Shown here piece after piece: positions 41,664-50,879 of a DNA stretch of 64,000 bases; position 1 is the stretch's first letter; each line of letters begins with the position of its first letter. Source of the DNA: Bog-473 sp963744935 (GTDB taxonomy: Bacteria; Actinomycetota; Acidimicrobiia; Acidimicrobiales; RAAP-2). The stretch spans positions 124,001 to 188,000 of the forward strand of contig CAVUVM010000004.1 of the NCBI GenBank assembly GCA_963744935.1, in the 5' to 3' direction. The position numbers and the translations under genes are program-made. A model generated the notes under the pieces. That model was not told where the DNA came from. It ran no database searches and saw nothing but the letters and a program-made list of their open reading frames with translations.

Positions 41664-42869
41664 ATGCCTGAAGCCGTCATCGTCGCCACCGGTCGAACCC
41701 CCATCGGACGGGCCAACAAAGGCTCGCTGGTCGAGTGCCGGCCCGACGACCTGTCGGCCCTCGTCATCCGCGCCGTCCTCGAAAAGGTGCCCCAGCTGAG
41801 CCCCGCCGATGTCGAGGACGTCCTCCTCGGCTGCGGGCAGCCCGGCGGCGAGGCCGGCTACAACGTCGCCCGGGTAGCCGCCATCCTCGCGGGGCTCGAG
41901 GACGTGCCCGGAGTGACGGTGAACCGCTACTGCTCCTCCTCGCTGCAGACCATCCGAATGGCGGCCCACGCCATTCGCGCCGGCGAAGGCGACGTGTTCG
42001 TTGCCGCCGGGGTGGAGACCGTGAGCCGCTACATGCACGGCACGTCAGACACCGGCCCGCACAACCCCGACTTCGCCCGGGCCGAGGAGCGCACCAAGTT
42101 GCGCGCGCCGACGGTCACCGAGCCGTGGACCCCGCCGGAGGGTCTGCCCGACGTCTACATCGCCATGGGGCAAACGGCCGAGAACGTGGCGGAGCTCGAG
42201 AAGGTGTCTCGCCAGGAGATGGACGAGTTCGCCCTTCTGTCGCAGACGCGAGCGGTCGCTTCCCAGGAGAATGGCTTCTTCGAGCGCGAGATCATCCCGG
42301 TGACCCTCGCCGACGGCACCGTCGTCACAAAGGACGACGGGCCCCGCCCCAACACCACGCTGGAGGGGCTGGCCAGCCTGCAGCCTGTCTTTCGTGAGGG
42401 TGGCACCGTGACGGCGGGCAATGCCTGCCCACTCAACGACGGCGCTGCTGCCGTCATCGTCATGAGCGACTCCAAGGCAAAGGAGCTCGGCATCACGCCG
42501 CTCGCCCGCATCGTCGCTAGTGGCGTGTCCGGGCTCAACCCCGAGATCATGGGCCTCGGGCCCATCGAGGCCTGCCGCCAGACGCTGGCGCGGGCAAACA
42601 AGACGATCGACGACATCGATCTGGTCGAGATCAACGAGGCCTTCGCTGCGCAGGTGATTCCTTCGGCCAAGCACCTCGGCATCAGCTGGGACAAGCTGAA
42701 CGTCAACGGCGGCGCCATTGCCCTGGGCCACCCCTTCGGCCAGACCGGTGCTCGCATCATGACGACGCTGCTCAACGGGCTCGAGGACTCCGGCAAGACG
42801 TGGGGCCTCGAGTCCATGTGCGTCGGCGGTGGTCAGGGCATGGCGATGATCGTGGAGCGCCTCAACTAG
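41664..42869 (+). CDS. fadA5: FadA5-like acetyl-CoA acyltransferase (thiolase)
   Basis: It encodes 401 residues; ATG 41664 with GAGGAG upstream is chosen over the open frame from 41568. Catalytic Cys is about 90 in NRYCSSSL, the His is in GHPFGQTGAR, and the second Cys is in CVGGGQGMA near the C-terminus. NEAFAAQVIPS and EAVIVATGRTPIGRANKGSL are also present. Thiolases of the FadA5 group release acetyl- and propionyl-CoA from the sterol side chain. Context with KstR-like site and FadE26/27 favours FadA5; a general degradative thiolase is the alternative. Confidence 0.88.
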   Translation: MPEAVIVATGRTPIGRANKGSLVECRPDDLSALVIRAVLEKVPQLSPADVEDVLLGCGQPGGEAGYNVARVAAILAGLEDVPGVTVNRYCSSSLQTIRMAAHAIRAGEGDVFVAAGVETVSRYMHGTSDTGPHNPDFARAEERTKLRAPTVTEPWTPPEGLPDVYIAMGQTAENVAELEKVSRQEMDEFALLSQTRAVASQENGFFEREIIPVTLADGTVVTKDDGPRPNTTLEGLASLQPVFREGGTVTAGNACPLNDGAAAVIVMSDSKAKELGITPLARIVASGVSGLNPEIMGLGPIEACRQTLARANKTIDDIDLVEINEAFAAQVIPSAKHLGISWDKLNVNGGAIALGHPFGQTGARIMTTLLNGLEDSGKTWGLESMCVGGGQGMAMIVERLN

Positions 42870-42892
42870 CGCGCATCCGCTGGCGCGCATCG

Positions 42893-43960
42893 CTAAGAGA
42901 GCGCGGCCCGCGATCCGTGGCTCTCCACGACGGCGGGCGCCGGGCCCGGGTCGACGCCTTCGCGCCCGGCCAGGTGCAGCGAGACCAGCTCGCCGAGCAA
43001 CGCCAGGTCGAAGAAGCGGCAGAGGTCGTCTTCGCCTTCTGCGTGGACGTCGAAGAGATTCGCCATGATCTCGTCCGTGGCTTCGCGCACGACTCCGAAG
43101 AGCGGGCCGGCGAGAGCCGGCTCACCGGCGTGGCGAAGGAAGACGAGTGACATCGTCTGGCGGGTCACGTCGCCGCTCTGCCCCCAGCCGGCCAACTCGT
43201 CGTAGGTGAGCGACGGCACAGACGCCGCGAAGGACGGCGCCTTGGCGTTGAGGTTCACGCCCGCTTTCCACCACTGCGCGGCGACCGCGCCGATGCCGTC
43301 CGCTCCGTAGACGAGCGGGATGGTCCGTCCCAACCGTCGTGCCAGCACCTCTGGCTCCGCACCGGGTGTCATCCACACGTCGCGCCGGCGCGCCAGCGCA
43401 GTCGCGGCCGCCGCGACCGACGACGTGGCGGCGGGAATGAGGCCACACCGAGCAAGAACGGCCAGCATCGACACCGCGGCTGCGCCCAGGCCAGCGCGCG
43501 GCGTTCGCGCTGAGGCAAGCGGGCACCAGAGGAAACCGGCGCGCCCGTTGTCGCGCACCACGCGGTCGAGGTTCGAGTCGACGCCTCCTGGTCCGAGTCC
43601 AACGAGGACGGCACCACGCGACCCAGCAGCCGCGGCGGCCGCCAGCACCTCCTCGGTCTCTCCGGAGGTGGAGACGGCGAAGGCCAGCGTGTGCTCGTCG
43701 ACGTACGCCGGCACGTCGCTGCCCCGAACGACCGCGAACGGCACGGCCAGGTGCCGTGCGGTGAGTGCTGCGACAGCGTCAGCGGCCGTGGCGGCGGTGC
43801 CCTGGGCGAACGCCACCACCGCTCGAGGCGACATCGGAGGGGCAAACGCCGCGGCGCGAACACACTCTGATGCGGCTTGATGGGCCCGGCTCAGTTGCTC
43901 GGGCATGACGGCAGCCTCGTTCCACGCGCCGAGCGTGTCGAGGTAGCCCCAGTCGTTCAC
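42893..43960 (-). CDS. SIS-domain protein, TobH/phosphomannose-isomerase-like
   Basis: It encodes 355 residues from GTG 43960, which overlaps the Trm112-like stop (GTGA). The N-terminal SIS domain shows FAVVRGSDVPAYVDEHTLAF, then AFAVSTSGETEEVLAAAAAA. The C-terminal half resembles the bacterial phospho-glucose/mannose isomerase C-terminal domain (IPLVYGADGIGAVAAQWWKAG, NLNAKAPSFAASVPSLTYDE). It is equivalent to Rv3256c/TobH in the manB cluster. The isomerase activity is uncertain, since key catalytic residues were not verified. Confidence 0.82.
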   Translation of the reverse strand: MNDWGYLDTLGAWNEAAVMPEQLSRAHQAASECVRAAAFAPPMSPRAVVAFAQGTAATAADAVAALTARHLAVPFAVVRGSDVPAYVDEHTLAFAVSTSGETEEVLAAAAAAGSRGAVLVGLGPGGVDSNLDRVVRDNGRAGFLWCPLASARTPRAGLGAAAVSMLAVLARCGLIPAATSSVAAAATALARRRDVWMTPGAEPEVLARRLGRTIPLVYGADGIGAVAAQWWKAGVNLNAKAPSFAASVPSLTYDELAGWGQSGDVTRQTMSLVFLRHAGEPALAGPLFGVVREATDEIMANLFDVHAEGEDDLCRFFDLALLGELVSLHLAGREGVDPGPAPAVVESHGSRAALS

Positions 43961-44199
43961 CCCGCGGCCGGTCCGGTGACCCGCACCTTGTCCTTCTCCG
44001 CCTTCGCGGTCAGCCGGTCGTGTTCGGCGTCGCCGACGTCGACGGCCTCGTCGACCAGCAGCACCGGGACGCCGTCGACCACCGCATAGCTCTTGTGCAA
44101 CCTCGGGTTGTAGAGGACGTCCTCGTCCTCGAACCACAACATCGGTCCCTTGTCGACGGGGCAGGCGAGGACGTCGAGCAACAAGGGGTCGAGGCTCAT
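43957..44199 (-). CDS. Trm112-like small protein
   Basis: It encodes 80 residues. The N-terminus MSLDPLLLDVLACPVDKGPMLW and the NPRLHKSYAVVDGVPVLLVDEA part match the Trm112/UPF0434 type. The usual second Cys of the metal site is absent (CPVDK). It overlaps manB by four bases (ATGA) and the SIS gene by four bases (GTGA). In Streptomyces the same manB-Trm112-SIS order occurs. It probably acts as a small partner or chaperone; function unknown. Confidence 0.82.
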   Translation of the reverse strand: MSLDPLLLDVLACPVDKGPMLWFEDEDVLYNPRLHKSYAVVDGVPVLLVDEAVDVGDAEHDRLTAKAEKDKVRVTGPAAG

Positions 44200-45584
44200 C
44201 GAGAATCTCCTCGGTTCGGGCCCGCGCCGGCACGGGCGTGGGCGGAGATCAGCTCCTGCACCTCGGCCACGTGCAGAGCGCACGCGTCGGGCGTGGCCGC
44301 CTCGACGTTGAGGCGGAGCAAGGGCTCGGTGTTGGAGGGCCGGACGTTGTACCACCAGTCGGCGCGTTCGACCGTGAGCCCGTCCAAGCGGTTGAGCGAT
44401 GCCCCGGACATGCGCTCGGCCTCGGCGATCGCATCGACGGTCGCAGCCGGGTTGGCTACCTCGGTGTTGATCTCTCCCGAGTCCGCGTAGCGCTTGTAGG
44501 GCTCGAGCAACTCGGACAGCGTGCTGCCGGTCTGAGACAGCAACTCGAGCACGACCAGCGCGGTGATGATGCCCGAATCGGCCCGGAAGTTGTCGCGGTA
44601 GTAGTAGTGCCCCGAGTGCTCGCCGCCGAAGATGGCGCCGGTCTCGGCCATGACCTGCTTGATGATGGAGTGACCGACCTGTGTGCGCACCGCGGTGCCG
44701 CCAAGCTCGGTGACGACCTCGGGCACGACGTGCGAGCAGATCACGTTGTAGAGGATCGTCTCGCCGGGGTGCTTCCGCAACATGGAGGCGGCGACGAGCG
44801 CGGTAGTCAGCGAGCCCGAGACCGGCTCGGCCTTCTCGTCGACGAGAAAGACACGGTCGGCATCGCCGTCGAAGGCCAGGCCGACGTCGGCACCCAGCTC
44901 GAGGACTGCCTCTTTGAGCGCGACCAGGTTCTCGGGCTGGATCGGGTCCGCCGGGTGGTTGGGGAACGTGCCGTCGAGTTCGGGGAAGAGGATCTCGACC
45001 GAGAACGGGAGCCGGCCGAACACGATGGGGACCACCAGGCCGCCCATGCCATTGGCCGTGTCGGCCACCACGGTGAGCGGCCGCAACGAGTCGACGTCGA
45101 CGAACGACAGGACGTGGTCGGCCCACTCCCCCAGCAGGTTGAGCTCACGCCGGGCGCCCGTGAGAGGCGGGAGCGGCTCGCCGAGGAGCTTCTCCGCCAG
45201 CGCCTCGATGTCCGCCAGTCCGGTGTCGCGCCCGATGGGACGTGCGCCCGAGAGGCACATCTTGAGCCCGTTGTAGCGCGCGGGGTTGTGCGACGCCGTG
45301 AACATCGCCCCCGGCGCACCGAGGTGGCCCGAGGCGAAATACAAGAAATCGGTCGAGGCCATGCCGAGGTCGGTGATGTCGACGCCCTCGGCCCGGACGC
45401 CGTCGGAGAAGGCGGCGGAGAGCTCCACCCCCGACTCACGCATGTCACGGGCTACGAGGATCTCGGGTGCGCCGGCGAAGCGGGCCATGGCGCGCCCGAT
45501 GGCCAGGCACATGTCCGCGTCGAGCTGGTCGGGCACCGTGCCGCGCACGTCGTAGGCCTTGAAGACCTGATCCATCCTGCTCAT
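44196..45584 (-). CDS. manB: Phosphomannomutase/phosphoglucomutase
   Basis: It encodes 462 residues (453 from ATG 45575). The four alpha-D-phosphohexomutase domains are visible. The domain-1 active-site Ser motif FTASHNPARYNGLK is at about residues 98-111, the metal loop DGDADR in AFDGDADRVFLVDE near 237, the sugar loop GGEHSGHYYY near 320, and the phosphate loop VRPSNTEPLLRL near 420. It interconverts mannose-6-P and mannose-1-P for GDP-mannose and glycan synthesis. It heads the manB-Trm112-SIS operon. Confidence 0.93.
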   Translation of the reverse strand: MSRMDQVFKAYDVRGTVPDQLDADMCLAIGRAMARFAGAPEILVARDMRESGVELSAAFSDGVRAEGVDITDLGMASTDFLYFASGHLGAPGAMFTASHNPARYNGLKMCLSGARPIGRDTGLADIEALAEKLLGEPLPPLTGARRELNLLGEWADHVLSFVDVDSLRPLTVVADTANGMGGLVVPIVFGRLPFSVEILFPELDGTFPNHPADPIQPENLVALKEAVLELGADVGLAFDGDADRVFLVDEKAEPVSGSLTTALVAASMLRKHPGETILYNVICSHVVPEVVTELGGTAVRTQVGHSIIKQVMAETGAIFGGEHSGHYYYRDNFRADSGIITALVVLELLSQTGSTLSELLEPYKRYADSGEINTEVANPAATVDAIAEAERMSGASLNRLDGLTVERADWWYNVRPSNTEPLLRLNVEAATPDACALHVAEVQELISAHARAGAGPNRGDSR

Positions 45585-45675
45585 CGAGCCCCCACCATAG
45601 GGGCGGCCCCGACGGCCCTTGAAACGACAGGGCCCGCACGGGGGTACCGGACACCGGGGGCGGCGGAAGACCCGT

Positions 45676-46707
45676 TCAGTGGATGACGCCGCTCTGCGTT
45701 GCGATGGCGATGATGGCCACAAGGTTGAAGCTGCCGTGCGCCACCATGTTCATGCCGAGGCGACCCGTCCGATACGAGATGACGGCGAGGATGACGCCGA
45801 AGACGGCGAGGCCCGCCAGCTGGACCCACTCGCCGTGGGCCAGGCCGAAGAGGAGCCCGTCGACGATCACGGCCACCACGACCCCGGCGGTCCGCGCGCC
45901 GCCGGCTGCACGCAATGGCGTCATCAGACGGACGAGAGCCTTGAGCAACAGCCCGCGGAAGAAGAGCTCCTCCATGGCGGGTGCGAGCAAGACCGTGGCG
46001 ATCGCGATCACGACGAAACCGGCGCCGTGCGAGGCACCAGTCAGGCGTTGCGACGGCCCGTTGAAGTTGTGGATGTCGTGCTGGAAGGGCGCGTACATGA
46101 TCCCGATCAGGATCTGGCCGCCGAAACCGATGAGGATGCCGAGCAGGTCCCACCACCGGAAGCGCACACCGAGGTCGCGCACGAAGTTGCGCGTCCCCTG
46201 GGTCCGGCTGGCCAGCCACGGCGCGCCGATGAAGCCGATCCACAGGCCGAGGAGGGTGGAGACGACATACCACTCCGGGGGGACGGTCGCGGTGGCGATC
46301 GCTTGCATCTGTGCCGTCGTCTTGCCCGCGATGGCACCGGCGATCAGCCCGAAGATCTCCGCGGCCAGCTGGCCGACAAGGAAGCCGGCGATGGCGTAGA
46401 CGAGCCACATCCAGCCCTGGCGCTTGGTCTGCGGAGGCACCCATGGCGTGTCGAGGAAGGGGGCATCGCCGAGCGCGACGGCTGGAGGAGGCGGTGGGCT
46501 GATCGTTCCGCCCGCAGAGAGCGGCACGCCGTAGGAGCCCGCCTGATCCGCCGGGTACGGCGGGTGTGGCGGGTGTGGCGGCGCGGTTGGTGGCGGTGCG
46601 TGTTGCACCCACTCGCTGGGGAGGTAGCCAGCCGGAACGGGCCCTGGAGGCCGGGCTGGGGGCCCGGGTGGCCCCGAAGCCACTCCGCCAGGCTCGGTGT
46701 CGGTCAT
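45676..46707 (-). CDS. CPBP-family intramembrane metalloprotease
   Basis: It encodes 343 residues. The first 90 are Pro-rich and cytosolic-looking. Then about seven to eight membrane segments follow. The CAAX-protease-type motifs are present: MEELFFRGLL (catalytic Glu pair), LLFGLAHG (His), and NMVAHGSFN (His/Asn). Such proteases act in membrane-protein or bacteriocin processing; substrate unknown. It is divergent from ftsH by about 110 bases. Confidence 0.85.
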   Translation of the reverse strand: MTDTEPGGVASGPPGPPARPPGPVPAGYLPSEWVQHAPPPTAPPHPPHPPYPADQAGSYGVPLSAGGTISPPPPPAVALGDAPFLDTPWVPPQTKRQGWMWLVYAIAGFLVGQLAAEIFGLIAGAIAGKTTAQMQAIATATVPPEWYVVSTLLGLWIGFIGAPWLASRTQGTRNFVRDLGVRFRWWDLLGILIGFGGQILIGIMYAPFQHDIHNFNGPSQRLTGASHGAGFVVIAIATVLLAPAMEELFFRGLLLKALVRLMTPLRAAGGARTAGVVVAVIVDGLLFGLAHGEWVQLAGLAVFGVILAVISYRTGRLGMNMVAHGSFNLVAIIAIATQSGVIH

Positions 46708-46817
46708 CGGGCAAACGTTACCGGCGCCATGTAGGCCCTGGACCTGCAGGAAGGGCGGCTCGAACGAAGTGTCGGGGCGGTCACCGTCTGGCAGGGGTGG
46801 CGCCTAGCATGTGAGTA

Positions 46818-48986
46818 GTGAGCCCCCAGCGTGTCGACAAGCCTGCGAGCAGACCGAATCCGCCCGCAGGCCCCGACGGCAACCCCCCGCAAGGGGCGCC
46901 GTCCGGCCAGTCCTGGCGCTGGCTCTGGGGCGTCTTGGCCATCGGGATCGTCGCCATCCTGCTCGCGGTGGGCACGATCAAGACCTCGAACGCCAAGACC
47001 CTCAGCTACACGAAGTTCTTGCAGGAGGTCACCTCCAAGCAGGTCTCGACGGCCAAGATCTCCAACTCCACCGGGGAGATCACGGGGAGTCTGAAGAACG
47101 GCACCAGCTACGAGGTCCAGGGACCGAGCCCCTCCCTGCCCAACGACGTCACCACCATGCGCAACGACGGGGTCGAGGTCAGCTTCCCCACCCCGTCGTC
47201 CAACCTGTTGAGCGACCTGCTCCCCTACCTCTTCATCATCGCCATCGGCGCGGCCTTCATCTACTTCATCGGCCGCCAGACCCGGGGGCAGATGTCGGGG
47301 ATCATGTCGATCGGCCGCTCCAAGGCGAAGACCTTCAGCAGTGACCGCCCGTCGACCACCTTCGAGGACGTCGCCGGCTACACCGGGGTGAAGCAGGAGA
47401 TCAGCGAGGTGGTCGACTTCTTGAAGACCCCGGCCCGCTTCAAGGAGATCGGGGCAAAGATTCCCAAGGGTGTCCTCCTGGTCGGCCCGCCCGGAACCGG
47501 CAAGACCCTGATCGCCAGGGCGGTGGCCGGCGAGGCCGGCGTGCCCTTCATGTCGGTCAGTGGATCTGACTTCATGGAGATGTTCGTCGGCGTCGGCGCC
47601 AGCCGGGTGCGCGACCTCTTCCAGACGGCGCGCAAGCAGGCGCCGGCCATCGTGTTCGTCGACGAGATCGACTCCATAGGTCGCAAGCGCGGCGCGGGCC
47701 TCGGCGGTGGCCACGACGAGCGCGAGCAGACGCTCAACCAGATGCTCTCGGAGATGGACGGCTTCGACACAGCCGAGGGCGTCGTGATGATCGCCGCGAC
47801 CAACCGGCCTGACATCTTGGACCCAGCGTTGCTGCGGCCCGGCCGCTTCGACCGCCAGATCGTGGTGCCACTGCCCGACCTCGAGGAGCGCCTGCCCATC
47901 CTCCAGGTCCACTGCAAGGGCAAGCGCATGGCCAACGACGTCGACCTCAGCGTGGTGGCGCGCGGCACGCCGGGCATGAGCGGGGCCGACTTGGCCAACC
48001 TCGTCAACGAAGCGGCGCTGCATGCGGTGCGACGGGGCAGCTTGGAGATCGCCATGGCCGACTTCGAGACGGCGCGCGACAGGGTCCTGCTCGGCCAGCG
48101 CCGTGAGTCGATGGTGCTCTCTGAAGCCGAGAAGGAGCGCATCGCCTACCACGAGGGCGGCCACGCCGTCCTGGCATACGTGCTCGAAGACGCCGACCCG
48201 GTGCACAAGGTCACCATCCTCCCCACCGGGATGGCGCTCGGTGTCACCCACCAGCTGCCGATGGAGGAGCGCCACATCCACTCGCGCCAATACATCGAGG
48301 ACTCGCTCTGCGTCCGCATGGGCGGCCGCTGCGCCGAGCTGCTCGTCTACGGCGACCTTTCCACGGGTGCCGCCAACGACCTGGTCGGCAACACCGAGCT
48401 CGCCCGCAAGATGGTGCGCGAGTGGGGCATGAGCGAGGCCATCGGACCGATGGCGTGGGGCTCTCAGGGCCAGGTGTTCCTGGGCGAGGACCTCATGCAC
48501 ACCCGCGACTACTCAGAGGACACGTCCAAGATCATCGACGACGAGGTCGAGCGCATCTTGCGCAAGGAGGAGCAGCGCGCCATGGAGGTGCTGAGCAAGC
48601 ACCGCGGCGGGCTCAACGCAATCGCCCGCGCACTGCTCGACAACGAGATCATCGACGGCGCCGAGGTGGCGCGCCTGGTCGATGAAGCGCATGGGTCGCC
48701 CGTCCACGACGAGGGAACCAAGTCAGTACCCCACTTCAACGAGGCGGCCATTGCTCCGCCCGCTCCCAACGGGGCGAACGGCGCCAACGGCGCCAACGGC
48801 CACGAGCCGCGCGGGCTGGACGACGCGGGCGCCGAGACCGCAGACGGTCCCGTCACGGTGCCCGCCACCCCGGCGTCGGCAGCCGGTGCGGGACGACGCC
48901 CCGACGCTGAGTCATGGCCCCCGCCGCCGTGGCCTCCGCCGGTCGATCCAGCGGCAGGCAGCCCGGAGGGCCCGACCGGCCGCTAG
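46818..48986 (+). CDS. ftsH: ATP-dependent zinc metalloprotease FtsH
   Basis: It encodes 722 residues from GTG 46818. The N-terminal membrane helix (about 35-54) and second helix (about 135-155) flank a small extracytoplasmic domain. The AAA domain has Walker A GPPGTGKT at about 223-230, Walker B IVFVDEID and the SRH ATNRPDILDPALLRPGRFDR. The zinc site HEGGH is at about 445-449. The C-terminal extension is rich in Asn-Gly-Ala and Pro (about 645-722), longer than usual. It degrades membrane and misfolded proteins. Confidence 0.95.
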   Translation: MSPQRVDKPASRPNPPAGPDGNPPQGAPSGQSWRWLWGVLAIGIVAILLAVGTIKTSNAKTLSYTKFLQEVTSKQVSTAKISNSTGEITGSLKNGTSYEVQGPSPSLPNDVTTMRNDGVEVSFPTPSSNLLSDLLPYLFIIAIGAAFIYFIGRQTRGQMSGIMSIGRSKAKTFSSDRPSTTFEDVAGYTGVKQEISEVVDFLKTPARFKEIGAKIPKGVLLVGPPGTGKTLIARAVAGEAGVPFMSVSGSDFMEMFVGVGASRVRDLFQTARKQAPAIVFVDEIDSIGRKRGAGLGGGHDEREQTLNQMLSEMDGFDTAEGVVMIAATNRPDILDPALLRPGRFDRQIVVPLPDLEERLPILQVHCKGKRMANDVDLSVVARGTPGMSGADLANLVNEAALHAVRRGSLEIAMADFETARDRVLLGQRRESMVLSEAEKERIAYHEGGHAVLAYVLEDADPVHKVTILPTGMALGVTHQLPMEERHIHSRQYIEDSLCVRMGGRCAELLVYGDLSTGAANDLVGNTELARKMVREWGMSEAIGPMAWGSQGQVFLGEDLMHTRDYSEDTSKIIDDEVERILRKEEQRAMEVLSKHRGGLNAIARALLDNEIIDGAEVARLVDEAHGSPVHDEGTKSVPHFNEAAIAPPAPNGANGANGANGHEPRGLDDAGAETADGPVTVPATPASAAGAGRRPDAESWPPPPWPPPVDPAAGSPEGPTGR
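48768..48800 (+). repeat. Short Asn-Gly-Ala coding repeat in ftsH
   Basis: A 9-base unit of the form AACGGCGCC (Asn-Gly-Ala) repeats about three and a half times in the flexible C-terminal extension of FtsH. It keeps the frame and marks a low-complexity tail beyond the conserved protease domain. Confidence 0.7.
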
Positions 48987-49043
48987 GGCCCCATTGGTCG
49001 CAGCGAGCGAACCAAACCCGGCGCCGCGGCGTCATGGAGAGGG

Positions 49044-49622
49044 ATGGTGGAGCACCGGCTGGCCGACTGGCTCGAAGAGGGGTACGTCAGCTCCTTCCGC
49101 ACGGCCTGTCTGATCCTGGGGAACCGGGCCGACGCCGAGGAGGCGGTCCAAGACGCCTTTTTGCGGGCGTGGCGCTTTCGCGACTCGCTCACGGCCGTCC
49201 CGAGCATTCAGCCCTGGCTCTATCGAGTGGTCGTCAACGCCTGCTACTCGAAGCTGCGCCGCGAGATCCCCCACCGCGATCGCAGGGCCGGTGACGAGCC
49301 ACTGGGGCATGTGATGGAGCAAGGCCCCGGCCCCGACACGCGGGCCGAGCAGGCCGAGGTGGCAGAGGCGGTCCTGGAGGCGCTGCAGCGGCTCCCCGTG
49401 TCGTTGCGGGTGCCGGTGGTCCTGCGCTACTACGCGGACCTCAGCGAGCGTGACATCGCCCTCGCCATCGGCCGTCGCCCGGGCACAGTCAAGTCCCGCT
49501 TGCACGAGGCGCGTCGCCGCCTGGCGGCGGACCCCGCGCTCTCCACCTTCGCCGGCGTCGGGGGCGCAGCCGACGCCCCCGACGCACCCGACGCGGCCGA
49601 CGCAGAAGGGGCCCTCTCATGA
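49044..49622 (+). CDS. ECF-type RNA polymerase sigma factor
   Basis: It encodes 192 residues. The sigma-2 region is FRTACLILGNRADAEEAVQDAFLRAW (split) with the RDSLTAVPSIQPWLYRVVVNACYSKLRR -35/-10 helix continuation. The sigma-4 region is LQRLPVSLRVPVVLRYYADLSERDIA (split) followed by IGRRPGTVKSRLHEARRRL. The C-terminus has an Ala/Asp-rich tail (DAPDAPDAADAE). Its stop overlaps the start of the next gene (ATGA), so the downstream membrane protein is likely a partner or anti-sigma factor. Confidence 0.9.
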   Translation: MVEHRLADWLEEGYVSSFRTACLILGNRADAEEAVQDAFLRAWRFRDSLTAVPSIQPWLYRVVVNACYSKLRREIPHRDRRAGDEPLGHVMEQGPGPDTRAEQAEVAEAVLEALQRLPVSLRVPVVLRYYADLSERDIALAIGRRPGTVKSRLHEARRRLAADPALSTFAGVGGAADAPDAPDAADAEGALS

Positions 49623-50869
49623 CCGTGCTTGACGACGACCGCCTGTCCTCGCTCCTCGGGACGGCCGGCGCCGCCTTCGAGGTGCCCGAGACCGGGCCCG
49701 ACGACATCCTCGCCCGGGCACTGGGCTCGCCGTCGGATGACCTGGCCGGGGCGGGCGATGGACAGGACGATGAAGCCGGCGAGCGAGGAGATGACCCGGG
49801 CAACGACGGCAGCCCGGCGCCGGCTGCCCGCCCCCACCGGGCGCCACGGGTCGTCGCCGTCGCCCGCCGTCACCGTGTGCTGTCGGTGGCCGCGTCCGTC
49901 GTCGTGCTGCTCCTCGTGGCCGGGACCATCGGCGCGCTGGTCTCCGGTCCTGCGGCGCGCCAGCGCCTCACCGCCGCCGCCCCTCCCCCGCGCAGCGGCC
50001 ATGCGCCGGCGAACAGCCCGGTCACGACCACGATCCCGGCGCCGTCGGCCGGTGGGGCCAGCGCCACCAGCGGCGGGTACGCTGCCGCGCCCTTCTCGGC
50101 CAACTCAAAGGCCCTCCAGGGGGCTGCCGGTACGCCTGCCGCGGCGCAGAACTCCCCGGCTCTGCCGAAGGGGGCCGTGGGTCAGTCTGCGAAAGTCGAG
50201 CAGACGGGCACCTTGGGCCTGAGTGTCGGCCGCGGCGATCTGACCCGCGCCATGGCCGAGCTCAGCGCGCTCGCCGGCACCTACGGCGGCTTCGTCGCCA
50301 ACTCCCAGACGCAGTCGGGTGCCGGGGTTGGCGGCCCGCCCTTCGGCACGGTGACCCTCCAGGTGCCGGTGGACAACTTCTCCGCCGCGCTCAAGCAGGC
50401 GCAGCGGATCGGCAGGACCACCAGTTTGACGACGAAGGCGACGGACGTCACCGGACAGTACGTGGACCTGCAGTCGCGTATCGCCGCGCTCGAGGCCAGT
50501 CGGCAGCAGTACCTGACGATCATGACCAAGGCGACGACGGTCGGCGACGTGCTGGCGGTGCAGGCGCAGCTCGACACCATCCAGAGCCAGCTCGAGCAGC
50601 TGCAGGGACAGCTGCAGGTGCTCACGAGCGAGACCTCGTATTCGACGTTCACGGCCAACGTCAGCGAAGGCGCGCCGCCCTCCCCGCCGAGCCCGCTCCC
50701 CGAATCGGGCATGGTGCGGGCGTGGCACGACAGCGTCGGCGGCTTCCTGGCCGGGGTCGAGGGCGTGGTCCGGGTCGCAGGGCCGGTGTTGTTCGCGCTG
50801 TTGTGCCTCGCCGCGGCGGTGGTCGGAGGCCGGGTCCTGTGGCGGCGCTTTCAGCGGCACCGCCTCTAG
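49619..50869 (+). CDS. DUF4349-type membrane protein, possible anti-sigma partner
   Basis: It encodes 416 residues, translationally coupled to the ECF sigma gene. An acidic N-terminal cytosolic part (about 1-85) is followed by a membrane helix (about 88-110). Then come an Ala/Pro/Thr linker, a DUF4349 domain with coiled coil (YVDLQSRIAALEASRQQYL, then AVQAQLDTIQSQLEQLQGQL, about residues 280-325), and a C-terminal membrane segment (about 388-408). The N-terminal part resembles anti-sigma anchors in position, but no zinc-binding HxxxCxxC is visible. Function inferred from coupling. Confidence 0.78.
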   Translation: MTVLDDDRLSSLLGTAGAAFEVPETGPDDILARALGSPSDDLAGAGDGQDDEAGERGDDPGNDGSPAPAARPHRAPRVVAVARRHRVLSVAASVVVLLLVAGTIGALVSGPAARQRLTAAAPPPRSGHAPANSPVTTTIPAPSAGGASATSGGYAAAPFSANSKALQGAAGTPAAAQNSPALPKGAVGQSAKVEQTGTLGLSVGRGDLTRAMAELSALAGTYGGFVANSQTQSGAGVGGPPFGTVTLQVPVDNFSAALKQAQRIGRTTSLTTKATDVTGQYVDLQSRIAALEASRQQYLTIMTKATTVGDVLAVQAQLDTIQSQLEQLQGQLQVLTSETSYSTFTANVSEGAPPSPPSPLPESGMVRAWHDSVGGFLAGVEGVVRVAGPVLFALLCLAAAVVGGRVLWRRFQRHRL

Positions 50870-50879
50870 CGTCGGTCGC

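Noticed and set aside
46704..48500. 598-codon minus-strand frame
   Set aside because: Antisense of ftsH; composition-driven open frame.
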